This document shows positions 33,956 to 44,696 of a stretch of DNA of 64,000 nt, in pieces. A program made the translations under genes and the position numbers. Numbering within the stretch: the first letter of the stretch is position 1; the number at the start of each line of letters is the position of its first letter. The stretch spans positions 21,619-85,618 of the forward strand of contig JAAYDO010000052.1 of assembly GCA_012729225.1 (NCBI GenBank), read 5' to 3'. Below the pieces are notes generated by a model that saw only the letters and a program-made list of their open reading frames with translations, was not told the origin of the DNA and ran no database searches. Origin of the DNA: Bacteroidales bacterium. GTDB taxonomy: Bacteria; Bacteroidota; Bacteroidia; Bacteroidales; Bacteroidaceae.

Positions 33956-34588
33956 TTGAAAAGATCAATCACACATATCAGCATCATTGCAGCAGTCATC
34001 ATGACTGCTGCAATGATATTGTTTCCTGCTTGTAACCATGAGAAAGAAAAGACAGGACCAGACATTGGTGTGCGTGACTCCCTACCCATCCTCAAAAGCA
34101 TAGGCGTGAGCACCCTCATCAGCGACTCTGGTGTCATTCGCTACAAAATGATTGCCGAGGAGTGGTTTATCTACGACAAGAAGTCACCCCAGTATTGGTC
34201 TTTCGAGAAAGGTTTGTTCATAGAACGTTTCAACGAATCCTATCAGGTGGATGCCTTTATCTCTTGCGATACAGCCTACTACTACAACGAACAGGAACTA
34301 TGGGAACTGCGAGGGCGTGTATTTGTCAAGAATCTCAAGAAAGAGACCTTTCGCACCTCGCTTCTCTTCTGGGATCAGAGAGCACATCGCATCTACTCAC
34401 CCGCATTCATGTCAATTGATGGAGACACCCGTCAGCTCTCTGGCTATAACTTCAGCAGTAATGAGCAGATGACCGACTACATCATCCACTCATCTGCAGG
34501 ATTATTTCCGCTCTCCGACCACAATGCCACACCTGTGCCCGACCCCAACATCATGGCAGCACAAGCAGATTCAACCGACCAACAATAA
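33956..34588 (+). CDS. lptC: LPS export periplasmic protein LptC
   Basis: N-terminal membrane anchor, PDIGVRDSLPILKSIGVSTLISDSGVIRYKM..., typical LptC shape; TTG start likely, upstream part of the ORF overlaps the previous gene. Confidence 0.75.
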   Translation: MKRSITHISIIAAVIMTAAMILFPACNHEKEKTGPDIGVRDSLPILKSIGVSTLISDSGVIRYKMIAEEWFIYDKKSPQYWSFEKGLFIERFNESYQVDAFISCDTAYYYNEQELWELRGRVFVKNLKKETFRTSLLFWDQRAHRIYSPAFMSIDGDTRQLSGYNFSSNEQMTDYIIHSSAGLFPLSDHNATPVPDPNIMAAQADSTDQQ

Positions 34589-34624
34589 GCTCCTACGATT
34601 CCTCCGAATCATGGAGCTTTTTCT
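34588..34624 (+). terminator. Intrinsic terminator after lptC
   Basis: AGCTCCTACGATTC...GAATCATGGAGCT followed by TTTTTC. Confidence 0.8.
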
Positions 34625-34841
34625 ATGATGACATTCCATTTCCATCCCTCTACCATTCCGAACATCTATCAAACACCAAAATAACACCCTTCATCATAAC
34701 ATCATGCGTAAGCCATCTATGATGCTGTACCAATATATAAGAAGAGAATGTGAATGATGCCAGTCCTTCATTCACAAATCTTTATATCTTCTTCAAACAT
34801 AATGATTTATGCATACCATAGAGCACCATGCCTGTGAGATC

Positions 34842-34980
34842 AAAAACGCATGCATGGTTCATGGGTCATCGCACCATTGTTCATTGACCATCGAAGCATT
34901 GTTCGTTGGCACTTGAACAATGGTGCGTTTGCCATTGAACCATTGTGCATTGGAACATGAAAAGCACCTTGAGGCATGCG
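34842..34980. repeat. Array B of 22-bp palindromic-core repeat family
   Basis: Units at 34848, 34870, 34892, 34914, 34936 at 22-bp spacing; bounded by CAAAAACGCATGCATGG and by GCATGC. Confidence 0.93.
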
Positions 34981-35206
34981 AGATGGAAAATGGCTGGACT
35001 CCCCTACTATTTCATCCTCACACACACCTGCTTCTATTGACCCGTCCTAATCATTAAAGACAGGGTGTGGTAAAACCCCTCTTTTTTATAAAGAACAGGA
35101 ATATTTTATTGATTTTCGGTAAATTTTTCTTGTTTTATTTGGCACAAATATAAGAAATACTTACATTTGCATCGAATTATCAACTAACATCAAACATTAT
35201 TCATCA

Positions 35207-35884
35207 ATGAAAAAGAAGTTCAACATCTATTGCGGTCTGCTGATTGCAGCCATCGTGTTTGGAATAGGAGTAGATATGGCTCAGACGGGCTATATGGCAT
35301 TCAGGGGCGCACAAGCAGGTTGGGAACAGGCTAGTAGAGAAAAAAATGGAGAATGCAAGTCTAAGATTAGTCAAACCATAGACATTAACGACCTGAATGC
35401 AGTAGAGATGTTTCCCAAAAACATCATGCAACTGGACAAATGTGATAGTATCATAAATAAAAAGACAGGAGAGAAAATGCCAGTCATGATGACGCAAGCG
35501 ATTGTGTTCACAAAAGAAAGACCTCCATTGGCAAATCCAAACAAGTTTACCAGTTGGTTTATGCTGGGGCTTATTATTGCTTTCTGGGTTGTATTCATCA
35601 AGCTTGTCAAGGGTGTGAACAAGGGAGAGATCTTTGAGAAGAAGACCGAGAAGTATTTGTCCTGGGGTGGCTGGCTCTGCCTGGCAATATATATGTTGGG
35701 CTGGGTGGAAAGAGTCTGGACGTATTACAACAATGTGCAGATGTTTGAGTTTGAGAATTATGACACCATCCTCTATGAAGGCCCAGATTCAGCCATGCTC
35801 TATGCTGCATTTGGCATGTTGCTGGTGGGACAGATCTTTAAGATTGGCCGTCAGATGAAGGAAGAACAGGAATTGACAGTTTAA
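35207..35884 (+). CDS. DUF2975-like membrane protein
   Basis: Four hydrophobic segments, KLVKGVNKGEIFEKKTEKYLSWGGW; followed by a YozG-type HTH gene, the usual partner. Confidence 0.8.
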   Translation: MKKKFNIYCGLLIAAIVFGIGVDMAQTGYMAFRGAQAGWEQASREKNGECKSKISQTIDINDLNAVEMFPKNIMQLDKCDSIINKKTGEKMPVMMTQAIVFTKERPPLANPNKFTSWFMLGLIIAFWVVFIKLVKGVNKGEIFEKKTEKYLSWGGWLCLAIYMLGWVERVWTYYNNVQMFEFENYDTILYEGPDSAMLYAAFGMLLVGQIFKIGRQMKEEQELTV

Positions 35885-35900
35885 TAACAGGGCTTCGGAT

Positions 35901-36119
35901 ATGATAGTAGTTAATTTAGATGTGATGATGGCACGCAGAAAGATGTCATCGGGCGAACTTGCCGAGAAAATAGGTATTACACAGGCAAATCTCTCAGTGC
36001 TGAAGACAGGCAAGGCAAAGGCTGTGCGCTTCTCCACTCTGGAAATGATCTGCAAGGCCTTGGACTGCCAGCCGGGAGACATTCTTGAGTATCGTGATGA
36101 AGAAGAATCCTCCAACTAA
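35901..36119 (+). CDS. Small Cro/C1-type HTH transcriptional regulator
   Basis: MIVVNLDVMMARRKMSSGELAEKIGITQANLSVLKTGKAKAVRFSTLEMICKALDCQPGDILEY. Confidence 0.92.
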   Translation: MIVVNLDVMMARRKMSSGELAEKIGITQANLSVLKTGKAKAVRFSTLEMICKALDCQPGDILEYRDEEESSN

Positions 36120-36162
36120 CGTGTCTAAGAAAAGATTAAGAACGTAAAACTGATAGAGTAAA

Positions 36163-37029
36163 ATGAAAAAGTATTTGTACCCATTTTTGATTGTGGTTGC
36201 CATTATGGTCATTCAAGCAATGGCTGGTGTGGCTATCTTTTTGTTTGCCTTCATCAAGAACCCGCATCTATTAAACAACCCAGAGGCGATACAAGACGTG
36301 AGCAACGTCATGACTATAGATTCTCTTGCATGGGCAGTGATTTTATGTGACATTCTGGTGGTTGTTCTGATAGCCTTGATGAAGATGGTGAACTGGAAGA
36401 CTGTGTATAACTTCATCCAAGTGGAATGGAAATGGAGCTTAGTTGCCATCTTAGGTGCTGTGTCTGTCACATTCTTTTTGGACTATATGAATGAAGTGAT
36501 GGGATTGCCTAATTTGATGGAAAACCAATTCATCGATTTATCCAACAATTTTGTCGGTATTCTGGGCATTGCAGTGTTAGGCCCCATCTGTGAAGAGTTG
36601 ATTTTCAGAGAAGCATTCATGGGCTACATGTTGAGAAATGGGGGTGAGAAGTGGCTGGCAATCATCCTGTCGGCTGTATTGTTTGGTGTCATACACATGA
36701 ACCCTGCCCAGATTCTATTTGCATCTGCAATTGGTCTCATCTATGGCCTCATCTACTACAAGACAGGCAATGTGGTGGTGACAAGTATCCTGCACATACT
36801 GAATAATAGTTTCTCCGTTGTCATGATGCTTATTTATGGTGAAAAGACAAAGGAAATGACACTCACCTCTGAAGTAGGCACTGCTGGTGCCATCATTCTG
36901 GCTACAATAGGTCTGGCAGTTTGCATCCTGTGTCTAAAATTCTTCTGGAAGAATGCCAAGACTTACCCTTACGAACAGGATTATCCTGAAAAGGTGGAAG
37001 TGGCAGAAGTAACTATTGAAAAAGAATAA
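36163..37029 (+). CDS. CPBP/CAAX-family intramembrane metalloprotease
   Basis: GPICEELIFREAFMGYM, LFGVIHMNPAQILFA, HILNNSFSV motifs. Confidence 0.92.
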   Translation: MKKYLYPFLIVVAIMVIQAMAGVAIFLFAFIKNPHLLNNPEAIQDVSNVMTIDSLAWAVILCDILVVVLIALMKMVNWKTVYNFIQVEWKWSLVAILGAVSVTFFLDYMNEVMGLPNLMENQFIDLSNNFVGILGIAVLGPICEELIFREAFMGYMLRNGGEKWLAIILSAVLFGVIHMNPAQILFASAIGLIYGLIYYKTGNVVVTSILHILNNSFSVVMMLIYGEKTKEMTLTSEVGTAGAIILATIGLAVCILCLKFFWKNAKTYPYEQDYPEKVEVAEVTIEKE

Positions 37030-37052
37030 AGAAAAACCAAAATAACTCAATT

Positions 37053-38840
37053 ATGAAACAATTTTTGAAATATGTGAGTGCCACAGTAGTAGGTGTCTTT
37101 GTGGTGGGAATCATCCTCACAATCCTATCCATATTAGGTTTGGCTGGCATAGCAGCCATGAACACACCCATGACTGCAGTAAGCAAGAATAGTGTGCTGG
37201 TCATCCAACTGAAAGGCTCTATCTCAGAGCGCAGTGAGGACAATCCTTTTGCAGAATTGCTGGGCAATGCAGCTCTCACCAATCAAGGTCTGGACGATAT
37301 AATAAATGCCATCAAACGTGCCAAAAGCGAGAAGAACGTGAAGGGCATATATCTGGAGGCTGGAACTTTTGCTGGAGCAATGCCTGCCACGCTGGAGGCT
37401 GTCCGCAAGGAGTTGGAAGGCTTCAAGAAGAGTGGCAAGTTTATTGTGGCATACGGTGACACCTACACACAGGGTGCATACTACCTCTGCTCTGTGGCTG
37501 ACTCTGTGATTGTGAACCCTCAAGGCATGATCAACTGGACAGGTCTAAGCAGCACAGTGACTTACTACAAAGACCTGTTGCAGAAGGTGGGCGTGGACAT
37601 GCAGGTGGTGAAGGTGGGCACTTACAAGAGTGCTGTAGAACCTTTCCTTCTGAGCGAGATGAGTGATGCCAACCGTGAACAGATTGAAACATACGAGCAT
37701 GAGATATGGACCGAGATGCTGAAGGCTGTGAGCAAGAGCCGTGGCGTGAGTGAAGCCAAACTGAATGAGGTGGCTGACTCTATGGCACTCTTCATGACTG
37801 CAGATCAGTATAAGAAGATGAAGTTAGTGGATAAGATTGCCTATAGCGATGCTGTGCGCCCTACCATTGCCAGCATGATGAAACTTGACAACCCTGATGA
37901 CTACAACACGGTGAGCGTGACGGATCTTGCAGGCATGTCAGAAAGTGAGCCAAAGGGTATCAGTGGCAAACAAATTGCTGTGTATTATGCTGTAGGAGAC
38001 ATTGTGGAGGAAGCCGCAACCACAGGATTTAACTCTGAATCACAAATCGTTGGCAAGACTGTGAGTGAAGACTTGCAGAAATTGGCCGACGATGACAAGG
38101 TGGCTGCCGTAGTGCTCCGTGTGAACTCGGGTGGCGGTTCTGCCTACGCCAGCGAACAGATTTGGCATCAGGTGATGAACATCAAGACCAATAAGCCCAT
38201 TGTGGTGAGCATGGGCGACATGGCGGCTTCGGGTGGCTACTATATCAGTTGTGCGGCTGACTATATCTTTGCAGAACCCACAACCATCACTGGCTCTATC
38301 GGCATCTTTGGCATGTTCCCTAATGCAAGCGAACTCTTGAATAACAAGTTGGGTGTACACTTCAGCACCGTGAAGACAAATGCTTTCAGCGACTTTGGCG
38401 ACTTCTCTCGTCCCTTCACAGAACAAGAGTACACAATAGCTCAGCAGTATGTGAATAGAGGCTACGAACTCTTCACAAAGCGTTGTGCTGACGGAAGAAA
38501 GATGAAGCAAGACAGCATCAAGGCTATTGGAGAAGGTCGTGTGTGGACAGGCGTACATGCAAAGAAGATAGGTCTTGTGGACGAACTTGGCGGTTTGGAG
38601 AAAGCAATTGAAAAGGCAAGGATTATGGCAAAGGCAGAGGATGCCTCTGTGGTGAACTATCCTGACAAGAAAGATTTCCTTACAAGCTTGATGGAAGAGA
38701 TGACAGGTGACAGTTATGCCGACAAGAAAATCAAAGAGAATCTGGGGGACTACTACTTCATTGTGGACAACATGAAGAGAGTAAAGCAGAAGACAGGTGT
38801 GCAGGTAAGCCTGCCCTATGCGCTCAGATTTAACTTGTAA
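37053..38840 (+). CDS. sppA: Signal peptide peptidase SppA
   Basis: VVLRVNSGGGSAYASEQIW; VSMGDMAASGGYYISCAADYIFAEPTTITGSIGIFG. Confidence 0.95.
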   Translation: MKQFLKYVSATVVGVFVVGIILTILSILGLAGIAAMNTPMTAVSKNSVLVIQLKGSISERSEDNPFAELLGNAALTNQGLDDIINAIKRAKSEKNVKGIYLEAGTFAGAMPATLEAVRKELEGFKKSGKFIVAYGDTYTQGAYYLCSVADSVIVNPQGMINWTGLSSTVTYYKDLLQKVGVDMQVVKVGTYKSAVEPFLLSEMSDANREQIETYEHEIWTEMLKAVSKSRGVSEAKLNEVADSMALFMTADQYKKMKLVDKIAYSDAVRPTIASMMKLDNPDDYNTVSVTDLAGMSESEPKGISGKQIAVYYAVGDIVEEAATTGFNSESQIVGKTVSEDLQKLADDDKVAAVVLRVNSGGGSAYASEQIWHQVMNIKTNKPIVVSMGDMAASGGYYISCAADYIFAEPTTITGSIGIFGMFPNASELLNNKLGVHFSTVKTNAFSDFGDFSRPFTEQEYTIAQQYVNRGYELFTKRCADGRKMKQDSIKAIGEGRVWTGVHAKKIGLVDELGGLEKAIEKARIMAKAEDASVVNYPDKKDFLTSLMEEMTGDSYADKKIKENLGDYYFIVDNMKRVKQKTGVQVSLPYALRFNL

Positions 38841-38943
38841 TACAACATGTATTTGAAGAAAGAGATAGTACATCCCATGCTATATACCATTCCACTTGAT
38901 TGAGGTGGATTTCAAATAAGAGAGAAGTAACCTCATGTTATAT

Positions 38944-38975
38944 GCTCCGAAAGTTTTTTGTCTAACTTTCGGGGC
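38944..38975. terminator. Hairpin downstream of sppA
   Basis: GCTCCGAAAGTT...AACTTTCGGGGC 12-bp stem with one G-U; no long U tract. Confidence 0.45.
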
Positions 38976-39649
38976 ATTTCATTCGTCCGAAACCCCACGA
39001 CAAACTTTCTCTCCCCATGCTTCTGCAATCCTTCGATAGGAGTATCGGATAATTCCAGCACCTTTTTCTTAAGTGTCATAAAGGGATGCAGGGAGAGATG
39101 GAGGCTGATACAGGAACAAACGCAAGCATTCCATGCCAACAGTGACATTGTGAATCTCATGAAATGTGAATTTATCTCTATGCTATATCCATGAGAGGGG
39201 AATCTGACACTTGGCGAGAGGCATCACGCTCTGTCTTATACCGAATTGGCGTAGTTGTTCTTCTTCTGAATTTCTCGAACTTGCATTATATTCATTTCCG
39301 AGGAAGAATGACAAGGCGATTCCAATGGGCTTACCATCTCAGTACGAGCCTTTTGGAAAAGAAAATCTAAGATAAATGCGGCATCAATCGTATTCTGAAA
39401 AATAATTGAATTCATGCACATTTATACCGTTGGAGAGTTTTTCGTTTGTATCAAATTAGAGTCAAAAGAGTCTTATTTAAGAATAAAGGAAGAGGAAAAC
39501 CAAGTTTTTTTTTGAAAAAAGTAAATTTTGCAAAGTCAAGTTTGCACTTTACAGATAAATAATGTATATTTGCATGAAAATTTGTCACGAGTGCATTTAT
39601 TGCATCATGAGTGGCATCCACGAATGAAATTCTAACAAACAAAAAACTT

Positions 39650-40831
39650 ATGGAATCTTTTTTCCGTACACATGCTTATTTGGTAGAGCATTTGAAAGCG
39701 CCTGTACGACGTGATTTGATGGATGAAATCAACTGGAAAGACCGAATGATTGGCATCAAAGGTGCTCGTGGCGTGGGTAAAACAACATTCCTGTTGCAGT
39801 ACGCCAAAGAGCATTTCTCACCGTACGACCATTCGTGTTTGTACATCAACACTAACAACTTTTACGTCCAAAACATCGGCATCTCTGAGTTTGCCGGCGA
39901 GTTCTATCATTCAGGAGGCAAGGTGTTGCTTATCGACCAAGTGTATAAGCAACCAGACTGGAGCATGCAATTGCGCGAGTGCTACGACCGCTATCCTGGA
40001 CTGAAAATCATCTTTACAGGCTCACCAGTGATGCGTCTGAAAGATGAAAACCCCGAACTGAACGGGATTGTGAAATCCTACAATTTGCGTGGCTTCTCGT
40101 TCCGTGAGTTCTTGAATCTCTCCACAGGACATCAATTCAAGTCTTACACGCTGGACGAAATCATCAGTAATCACAAGCAGATTGCCACAGCGATCTTTGA
40201 GGAGGTGAATCCTCACGACTATTTCCAGGCATACCTGCATCATGGGTTCTATCCATTCTTTCTGGACAAGGCCAACTATAGCGAGAACCTCTTGAAGAAC
40301 ATGAACATGATGATAGAGGTGGACATTCTCCTCGTCAAGCAGATTGAACTTAAATATCTTGCAAAAATCAAGCAACTCTTCTATATGCTCACTACAAGCG
40401 GAAGCAGCGTTCCAAACGTGAGTCAGTTGGCTCAGGAATTGGGAATGAGCCGCGCCACAGTGATGCACTACATCAAATATCTGGAGGAGGCAAGGCTGGT
40501 GAACATGATCTACGGCAAGGGCGACGAGTTCCCCAAAAAGCCTGCACGCGTGTTGCTCCACAACTCCAACCTGATGTTTAGTTTCTATCCTCGCTGCTTT
40601 GACGAACATGATGTGCTGGAGACCTTCTTCTGCAACACCCTCTGGAAAGACCACAAGGTGAACAAGCACGGCAACCTGTGCTCTTTCCTGGTGGATGAGA
40701 AGACAGAGTTCAAGATTGCAGAACACAGCACAAAACTGAAGAGTAAGGCAAAGGCACTCTACGCCGTGAACAAGTGTAATGTGGGCGAGGACAATCAAAT
40801 TCCTCTTTGGCTGTTCGGTTTCCTTTATTAA
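39650..40831 (+). CDS. AAA_14/DUF4143-like ATPase
   Basis: IGIKGARGVGKTTFLLQYAKE, VLLIDQVYKQPDW, C-terminal region with HTH-like SQLAQELGMSRATVMHYIKYLEEARLV and DUF4143-like end. Confidence 0.85.
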   Translation: MESFFRTHAYLVEHLKAPVRRDLMDEINWKDRMIGIKGARGVGKTTFLLQYAKEHFSPYDHSCLYINTNNFYVQNIGISEFAGEFYHSGGKVLLIDQVYKQPDWSMQLRECYDRYPGLKIIFTGSPVMRLKDENPELNGIVKSYNLRGFSFREFLNLSTGHQFKSYTLDEIISNHKQIATAIFEEVNPHDYFQAYLHHGFYPFFLDKANYSENLLKNMNMMIEVDILLVKQIELKYLAKIKQLFYMLTTSGSSVPNVSQLAQELGMSRATVMHYIKYLEEARLVNMIYGKGDEFPKKPARVLLHNSNLMFSFYPRCFDEHDVLETFFCNTLWKDHKVNKHGNLCSFLVDEKTEFKIAEHSTKLKSKAKALYAVNKCNVGEDNQIPLWLFGFLY

Positions 40832-41000
40832 ATGATTCCAATTTATCTTCATCGCTACAAGGAAAGGGAGCAGACCGTTTAGACAAGTAAACAAACAACG
40901 ACAAGAAAAAGTATATTGTTTTCGGGAACGAAAAATGCCTCACAGAGTTGTGTGGCACTCAAGCAGTACACGATTACATATTTATATATTCATTCATTTT

Positions 41001-44000
41001 ATGGGTAAAGAAAAGAAATTTATCACATGCGATGGCAACACCGCTGCAGCACATGTTGCTTACATGTTCTCAGAGGTTGCAGCCATCTACCCAATCACTC
41101 CATCGTCTCCTATGGCTGAGCACGTGGATGAGTGGGCTGTAGCAGGTCGCAAGAATCTCTTCGGCGACACTGTTCTCGTTCAGGAAATGCAGTCTGAGGC
41201 TGGTGCGGCTGGTGCTGTTCACGGCTCTCTTCAGGCTGGTGCTCTTACCACAACTTTCACAGCATCTCAGGGTCTTCTTTTGATGATTCCTAACATGTAT
41301 AAGATTGCAGGCGAGTTGCTTCCTTCTGTATTCCACGTATCTGCACGTACCATAGCCAGCCACTCACTTTGTATCTTCGGTGACCACGGAGATGTGATGG
41401 CTTGTCGCCAGACTGGTTTCGCCATGCTTTGCGAAGGCAGTGTGCAGGAGGTGATGGACCTCTCTGCTGTTGCACACTTGGCAGCACTTGACACTCGTGT
41501 GCCATTCATCAACTTCTTTGACGGTTTCCGCACCTCTCACGAGTATCATAAGATTGAGGAGATTGACATGGAAGACCTCCGTCCGCTTGTGCCAATGGAC
41601 AAGGTTGCCGAGTTCCGCAGCCGCGCACTCTCTCCAGAGCACCCTGAGGCTAAGGGTATGGCTGAGAACCCTGAGACATTCTTCGCTCACCGTGAGTCTT
41701 GCAATCCTTACTATGATGAGGTGCCAGCAGTGGTTGAGAAATACATGGCAGAGATTTCCAAGATTACAGGTCGTGAGTACAAGCCATTTACATACTATGG
41801 AGCAGAGGACGCTACTGAGGTGATCATCCTCATGGGTTCTGCCACAGAAGCTGCTCGCGAGGCGATTGACCACGCCAATGCCGATGGCAAGAAGTATGGT
41901 ATGGTGAGCGTTCACTTGTACCGTCCATTCTCTGTAGAGCGTCTGCTCGCTGCTGTTCCTAAGTCAGTGAAGCGCATCGCTGTGCTTGACCGCACAAAGG
42001 AGCCTGGTGCAAATGGTGAACCTCTCTACCTCGACGTAAAGGATGCTTTCTATGGTCAGGAGAATGCCCCTGTGATTGTGGGCGGTCGTTATGGCCTCGG
42101 TTCTGCCGACGTGACTCCAACCATGATTCTCACTGTTTACAAGAACCTCGAACTTCCAGAGCCAAAGAACCACTTTACTTTGGGTATTGTGGATGATGTC
42201 ACTTTCCGTTCTCTCCCATTGGAAGAGGAAATGGCCCTCGGTGGCGAAGGCATCTTCGAGTCTAAGTTCTTCGGTTTGGGAGCTGATGGTACAGTAGGTG
42301 CTAACAAGAACTCAGTGAAGATTATTGGTGACAACACCAACAAGTATTGCCAGGCTTACTTCTCTTATGACTCTAAGAAGTCAGGTGGTTTCACTTGCTC
42401 TCACCTCCGTTTCGGCGACACACCTATCCGTTCTACTTATCAGATTAAGACTCCTAACTTCGTGGCATGCCACGTGCAGGCTTACCTCCGCATGTATGAC
42501 GTGCTTCGTGGTCTTCGTCAGAACGGTCAGTTCCTCCTCAACACAATCTTTGAGGGCGAGGAACTCGTGAACTTCCTTCCAAACAACGTGAAGAAGTATT
42601 TTGCAGAGAAGAACATCACAGTTTACTATATCAACGCTACCAAGATTGCTCAGGAAATTGGTCTTGGCAACCGTACCAACACGATTCTCCAGTCTGCATT
42701 CTTCCGCATCACAGAGGTGATTCCTGTGGAACTTGCTGTAGAGCAGATGAAGAAGGCTATCGTGAAATCTTACGGTAAGAAGGGCGAAGACATTGTGAAC
42801 ATGAACTACGCTGCCGTGGATCGTGGTGGTGAATACAAGAAACTCGACGTGGATCCAGCATGGAAGGATCTCCCATCTGATCCCGAAGAGGCTAACGACG
42901 ACCCTGAATTCATCAACAATCTCGTTCGTCCTATCAACGCACAGAACGGTGACCTTCTCCCTGTATCTGCTTACAAGGGCTATGAAGACGGTATGTGGGA
43001 ACAGGGCACATCTGCTTATGAGAAGCGTGGTGTGGCTGCCTTCGTTCCAACTTGGGACAGCGAGAACTGTATTCAGTGTAACAAATGTGCATTCGTATGT
43101 CCTCACGCATGTATTCGTCCATTCGTTATGGATGATGCTGAGGCAGCGGGCATCGAGGCTGACAAACTCGACATGGTTGCTCCACCAGCATTTAAGGGCA
43201 TGAAGTTCCGCATACAGGTGAGCGTCATGGACTGCTTGGGATGTGGCAACTGCGCTGATGTGTGTCCTGGCAAGAAGGGCAACAAGTCTCTCAAGATGGT
43301 TCCACTTCAGCAAGAACTTGATGAGGCACAGAACTGGGAATACTGCATGAAGAACGTGAAATCTAAGCAGGATCTCATCGATTATAAGGCCAACCCACGT
43401 GTAAGTCAGTTTGCCACCCCACTCTTCGAGTTCTCTGGCGCATGTTCAGGTTGTGGTGAAACTCCATACGTGAAACTCATCACTCAGCTCTTCGGCGACC
43501 GTGAGATGGTGGCTAACGCTACAGGTTGCTCTTCTATCTACTCTGGTTCTATTCCATCCACTCCATACACAAAGAACGAAAAGGGTCAAGGTCCTGCATG
43601 GTCTAACTCACTCTTCGAGGACTTCTGCGAATATGGTCTGGGTATGGCTATTGCCAACAAGAAGATGAGAAGCCGTATTGTGGCAATGCTCAACGAACTC
43701 CTTGCAAAGGAAGACACTCCTGCAGAGTTTAAGGCAGCAGCAGAAGAATGGATTGCTGGCAAGGAAAATGCAGACGCTTCTAAGGCAGCAGCAGCGAAAC
43801 TCGCTCCTGCTATTGAGGCTGGCCGCAACGCTGGTTGCCCTATCTGCAAGCAACTTTCCGAACTCTCTCACTATCTCGTGAAGAGAAGCCAGTGGATTAT
43901 TGGTGGTGACGGCGCATCTTATGATATTGGTTACGGAGGTCTCGACCACGCTCTCGCTTCTGGCGAGGACATCAACATCTTCGTGCTCGATACAGAAGTT

Positions 44001-44555
44001 TATTCTAATACTGGTGGTCAGTCTTCCAAGGCTACTCCAATCGGTGCTATTGCTCAGTTTGCAGCAGGTGGTAAGCGCATCACCAAGAAAGACCTCGGTC
44101 TCATGCAATCCACTTATGGCTACGTGTATGTGGCTCAGGTGGCTATGGGTGCTGACAACGCTCAATGCTTGAAGGCCATCAGAGAGGCAGAGGCTTATCC
44201 TGGCCCATCTCTCGTGATTGCTTACGCTCCATGTATCAACCACGGCATTAAGGCTAAGGGTGCAATGGGCAAGAGCCAGGCAGAGGAAGCAAAGGCTGTC
44301 GAGTGTGGATACTGGCACTTGTGGCGTTTCGACCCACGTCTTGCAGAGCAGGGCAAGAACCCATTCCAGCTTGATTCTAAAGCCCCTAACTGGGACAACT
44401 TCCAAGACTTCCTCGATGGTGAGGTTCGTTACCTCTCTCTCAAGAAGGTAAGTCCAACAGAGGCTCAGGAACTCTTCGACGCAGCCAAGAAGGCAGCACA
44501 GCATCGCTATGCTACTTATGTGCGCATGAGCAAGATGGATTATTCTGTTGAATAA
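41001..44555 (+). CDS. nifJ: Pyruvate:ferredoxin (flavodoxin) oxidoreductase
   Basis: VAAIYPITPSSPMAEHVDEWA; CIQCNKCAFVCPHACIRP and CLGCGNCADVCPGK ferredoxin motifs; GDGASYDIGYGGLDH TPP motif. Start trimmed from 40935. Confidence 0.97.
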   Translation: MGKEKKFITCDGNTAAAHVAYMFSEVAAIYPITPSSPMAEHVDEWAVAGRKNLFGDTVLVQEMQSEAGAAGAVHGSLQAGALTTTFTASQGLLLMIPNMYKIAGELLPSVFHVSARTIASHSLCIFGDHGDVMACRQTGFAMLCEGSVQEVMDLSAVAHLAALDTRVPFINFFDGFRTSHEYHKIEEIDMEDLRPLVPMDKVAEFRSRALSPEHPEAKGMAENPETFFAHRESCNPYYDEVPAVVEKYMAEISKITGREYKPFTYYGAEDATEVIILMGSATEAAREAIDHANADGKKYGMVSVHLYRPFSVERLLAAVPKSVKRIAVLDRTKEPGANGEPLYLDVKDAFYGQENAPVIVGGRYGLGSADVTPTMILTVYKNLELPEPKNHFTLGIVDDVTFRSLPLEEEMALGGEGIFESKFFGLGADGTVGANKNSVKIIGDNTNKYCQAYFSYDSKKSGGFTCSHLRFGDTPIRSTYQIKTPNFVACHVQAYLRMYDVLRGLRQNGQFLLNTIFEGEELVNFLPNNVKKYFAEKNITVYYINATKIAQEIGLGNRTNTILQSAFFRITEVIPVELAVEQMKKAIVKSYGKKGEDIVNMNYAAVDRGGEYKKLDVDPAWKDLPSDPEEANDDPEFINNLVRPINAQNGDLLPVSAYKGYEDGMWEQGTSAYEKRGVAAFVPTWDSENCIQCNKCAFVCPHACIRPFVMDDAEAAGIEADKLDMVAPPAFKGMKFRIQVSVMDCLGCGNCADVCPGKKGNKSLKMVPLQQELDEAQNWEYCMKNVKSKQDLIDYKANPRVSQFATPLFEFSGACSGCGETPYVKLITQLFGDREMVANATGCSSIYSGSIPSTPYTKNEKGQGPAWSNSLFEDFCEYGLGMAIANKKMRSRIVAMLNELLAKEDTPAEFKAAAEEWIAGKENADASKAAAAKLAPAIEAGRNAGCPICKQLSELSHYLVKRSQWIIGGDGASYDIGYGGLDHALASGEDINIFVLDTEVYSNTGGQSSKATPIGAIAQFAAGGKRITKKDLGLMQSTYGYVYVAQVAMGADNAQCLKAIREAEAYPGPSLVIAYAPCINHGIKAKGAMGKSQAEEAKAVECGYWHLWRFDPRLAEQGKNPFQLDSKAPNWDNFQDFLDGEVRYLSLKKVSPTEAQELFDAAKKAAQHRYATYVRMSKMDYSVE

Positions 44556-44587
44556 ACACATCCATCTTCATAAAAGACTTGATAGAG

Positions 44588-44622
44588 GCAACCATAGTCC
44601 ATGTGACCATGGTTGCTTTTTT
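44588..44622 (+). terminator. Intrinsic terminator of nifJ
   Basis: GCAACCAT...ATGGTTGC followed by TTTTTT. Confidence 0.88.
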
Positions 44623-44696
44623 GTTTGTATAATTGGAAAGTAGAGAAAAAATATGTACCTTTGTGGACGATTTACATAACAAGAAAAAACCTATCA

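Noticed and set aside
42381-44561. Long minus-strand ORFs (310 and 317 aa) antisense to nifJ
   Set aside because: Fully overlap a well-recognised PFOR gene; composition is that of antisense shadows, with no domain recognised.
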